Shown here in pieces: positions 62,372-64,000 of a stretch of DNA of 64,000 nucleotides (positions are counted from its first letter, which is position 1; each line of letters begins with the position of its first letter). The notes under the pieces are model-generated. The model had not been told where the DNA came from. It was given only the letters and a program-made list of their open reading frames with translations, and did not search any database. Origin of the DNA: Bacteroidia bacterium (GTDB lineage: Bacteria > Bacteroidota > Bacteroidia > Flavobacteriales > Flavobacteriaceae); NCBI GenBank assembly GCA_030428705.1, contig JAUIDI010000002.1, positions 859,374 through 923,373 of the forward strand. Direction: 5' to 3'. Position numbers and translations under genes: made by a program.

Positions 62372-62899
62372 TTAATTTATTTCAAGTCCATTTTTGTTAA
62401 TGAAGTGCCAAGTTTGCATTTTGCATTTTTCAAGTCCTTGATTTAAAATCAAACAGTCGTTTGAAACTTTAGCCTTTCCGTTGTCAAAACTTTCAGCGCA
62501 TTTGTATTTCGGTACGATTACTATTTCTCCCTTATTATTTGCAAAACCATATTTTCCGTTTTCGACGATAAGTATCATTCCCTCGGATTCCTTTATTTCC
62601 GAACCTTCTCCGTTCCAAACAGCATTGAATAATTTCTTTTCTTCCATATCAATTCCGATAAGTCCCTTCTCTTTATCGAATACAACTGCATAATTATTTA
62701 CAGTGTCCGTAAAGCATCTGGCATATTTATCTAAAGGAATTATTGTGTCACCATTTTGATTGATATATCCAGAAGTATAACCAAACGGCTCATGTTTTGA
62801 AACTTGATTATAGTCTTTGACCAGGTACCAAACCGGTTTTTTCGACTGACAACCAGTTAAAACCAATAATACCAATAAAGCTTTTAGAAATGTGTTCAT
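62372..62899 (-). CDS. WG-repeat-like lipoprotein (cassette gene 2)
   Basis: 175 residues: lipoprotein signal LKALLVLLVLTGCQSKK (Cys ~17), then WG-repeat-like units: YGFANNKGEIVIVPKYKCAE (~115-135) and SGYINQNGDTIIPLDKYA. Such repeats are found in Bacteroidota surface or periplasmic proteins. AT-rich. Start and stop lie within a few bases of flanking boundary elements. Function unknown. Confidence 0.72.
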   Translation of the reverse strand: MNTFLKALLVLLVLTGCQSKKPVWYLVKDYNQVSKHEPFGYTSGYINQNGDTIIPLDKYARCFTDTVNNYAVVFDKEKGLIGIDMEEKKLFNAVWNGEGSEIKESEGMILIVENGKYGFANNKGEIVIVPKYKCAESFDNGKAKVSNDCLILNQGLEKCKMQTWHFINKNGLEIN

Positions 62900-62902
62900 T
62901 TA

Positions 62903-63192
62903 ATTATGCACAACGCCGCGCTATGTGTAGTCCGGCGAATTTTATGGAAATATAGTGAAAACCTGTAACGATGATACGGTTATCTGTCCTGTTTCGGTTA
63001 TTGTGAACCGTATCATCGTTCATCGATAAAGCCATGTAATGGCCGTCTATCGTGGTTTTCATGGTATTGGTAATAAAATTTGTCGACCAGATTACATATA
63101 GCGTCCTGATATGTTGAGTAGATAAGCCGTAGCGGCGGTCTTTGCAAAGAGGTCCCTTATCCTACGGCCAATGTAATCTGGCATAGCGCGGC
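62903..63192. repeat. Nested inverted-repeat block (boundary element C region)
   Basis: GCCGCGCTATG (62915-62925) faces its inverted copy CATAGCGCGGC (63182-63192), enclosing a perfect 15-bp stem AACGATGATACGGTT / AACCGTATCATCGTT (62967-62981, 63006-63020), an 11-bp pair CCAGATTACAT / ATGTAATCTGG (63087-63097, 63171-63181) and a CTTTGCAAAG palindrome. No gene seen in this 290-bp block. It looks like one or more elements inserted in each other. Confidence 0.7.
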
Positions 63193-63267
63193 GATGATGT
63201 CGACTGGCTTTTGGTGCGGCAATTGCGCCAGCAATGCGACAAAAGTACGCCGCAGGCGTATTCGACA

Positions 63268-63395
63268 TCGGTTCGGCTATGATTAGTTGCGGCTTTAGAA
63301 ATCCGCAGGATTTCCCGCCGTAGACTAAACATAGTAATTATGCGTGGATTTTCCGCAGGAAAATCCGTAGCAATTAATTATAGGTATTGTTGTAG
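63268..63395. repeat. Cassette-boundary palindrome B
   Basis: About 128 bp. Arms CTATGATTAGTTGCGG (63277-63292) and CCGTAGCAATTAATTATAGG (from 63365) are inverted relatives of those at 62234-62370. Inside are hairpins GAAATCC-GCA-GGATTTC (63298-63314) and GGATTTTCC-GCA-GGAAAATCC (63346-63366). A third GCA-loop hairpin TACGCC-GCA-GGCGTA lies just outside (63246-63260). Confidence 0.7.
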
Positions 63396-63406
63396 GCAGT
63401 GTTTTT

Positions 63407-63856
63407 TTATTGCGTGATTAAATTCAAGTGACGTTTTATACGCAAGAATACGTCATTAAGGTGCTTCCGTGATTTGAGTTCCTTTACAACGTCTTCTTTC
63501 GCATTAATTCCGTTGATTTCTGGCAAAAGCAATGAACTGATGAAAAGCTTCAAATTCTGAATTCGTTCTATTGGGTTTAGCGGACTTTCTAAATCTAATG
63601 TTTTGATAAATATCTTGTTTTCCTTCCGTTTAGAAGGACCGAATCTATTCCAAATATGCATGGTCACCTCTGTATAGTCCAAGTCCTTAAAATTGAATCC
63701 ATAATTTAAGTAGTAACTGTTACTAAAGTTTGATTTTTGTAGCTCAATAATTTTTTCCAGTTCCTCTGTTTCCGCAGTCCATTTATTCCCTTTCTTTTTG
63801 AATCCATGAGGTTTCAAAAGTTGGTCAAGTTCCGCTTTAAATTCTTGGTTTGTCAT
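63407..63856 (-). CDS. DUF4304-like protein (cassette gene 3)
   Basis: 149 residues from the ATG at 63856 (MTNQEFKAELDQLLKPHGF). The pattern KKKGNKWTAETEELEKIIELQKS followed by YYLNYGFNF fits DUF4304. The upstream 90 bp that keep the frame open belong to the boundary element, not the protein. Cytosolic, AT-rich. Function unknown; DUF4304 proteins are often found in polymorphic toxin or immunity settings. Confidence 0.75.
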   Translation of the reverse strand: MTNQEFKAELDQLLKPHGFKKKGNKWTAETEELEKIIELQKSNFSNSYYLNYGFNFKDLDYTEVTMHIWNRFGPSKRKENKIFIKTLDLESPLNPIERIQNLKLFISSLLLPEINGINAKEDVVKELKSRKHLNDVFLRIKRHLNLITQ

Positions 63857-63870
63857 TTTTTGGACATTGC

Positions 63871-64000
63871 CCACAACGGTTTTGGCTATGGTTTCGTTAC
63901 GGAATGGTACGCGAGTATCATTCCGCCGTAACCATAAATTTAGCAAAAAGGCTCGAAATTCCGATTAGGAATTTCAGCCGTAATGAACTATAGCCGTTGT
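63871..64000. repeat. Cassette-boundary palindrome D (runs to window end)
   Basis: Arms CCACAACGGTTTTGGCTATG... (63871-63902) and CCGTAATGAACTATAGCCGTTGT-type arm (63978-64000) match in inverted order. Hairpins: GGAATGGTAC / GTATCATTCC (63901-63924) and GAAATTCC-GATTA-GGAATTTC (63955-63975). Same plan as A and B: arm, hairpin, hairpin, arm. The next gene should lie outside the window. Confidence 0.65.

Noticed and set aside
62903..63400. CRISPR array
   Set aside because: The repeats here are inverted and unevenly spaced, not direct repeats with uniform spacers, and there are no cas genes.

Overview
The window looks like chromosomal DNA of a marine member of the Bacteroidota, most likely family Flavobacteriaceae. 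The evidence is Bacteroidota-type promoters (TAnnTTTG -7 boxes), weak or absent Shine-Dalgarno sequences, many short LxxC lipoproteins, a replicative DnaE with an N-terminal proofreading exonuclease, two sulfatases and other polysaccharide-related genes. No rRNA, CRISPR array or origin was seen; there is one tRNA (Asp).

Layout. 1-6120: L-rhamnose catabolic operon (bifunctional aldolase/dehydrogenase cut by the window edge, isomerase, kinase, NCS1-like permease), closed by a hairpin terminator next to tRNA-Asp. 6480-24700: housekeeping genes (DUF58, thioredoxin, dnaE, rpsP-rimM, trmN6, gcdH) mixed with small lipoproteins, two sulfatases, a Tat-exported TIM-barrel protein and a large cytochrome-c lipoprotein. 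25066-27773: a YdeP-type molybdopterin oxidoreductase with its small partner. 27876-41568: periplasmic sugar genes (two DUF1080 lipoproteins, Gfo/Idh/MocA oxidoreductase, GH5-like hydrolase, ADP-ribosylglycohydrolase-like lipoprotein) around a mutagenic polymerase pair (dinB + second dnaE). With the TIM-barrel protein and cytochrome c these resemble 3-keto-glycoside metabolism. 42051-46862: extradiol dioxygenase, TauE-type permease and a three-gene ABC export operon.

46980-57432 is the most striking part. Genes for ribosome hibernation, universal stress proteins, pyruvate phosphate dikinase, sulfide:quinone oxidoreductase with TusE and DsrE-like proteins, and a PAS histidine kinase plus a receiver-CRP fusion regulator are preceded by five copies of an FNR-like palindrome (ATGA-N6-TCAT). 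Each copy lies exactly 22 nt upstream of a -7 box, and one copy serves two divergent promoters. I infer a low-oxygen or energy-limitation regulon run by the adjacent two-component system, in which the roles of FixJ and FixK appear merged in one protein.

57698-64000: a short SSB, a PAP2 phosphatase, then a nucleoside hydrolase lacking its N-terminus, abutting a tyrosine recombinase that opens an AT-rich island. Beyond the recombinase lies an array of single small genes, all on the minus strand and separated by related palindromic elements of about 130 bp (outer inverted arms enclosing two hairpins). This resembles a gene-cassette array with non-canonical attC-like sites; it continues past the window end.
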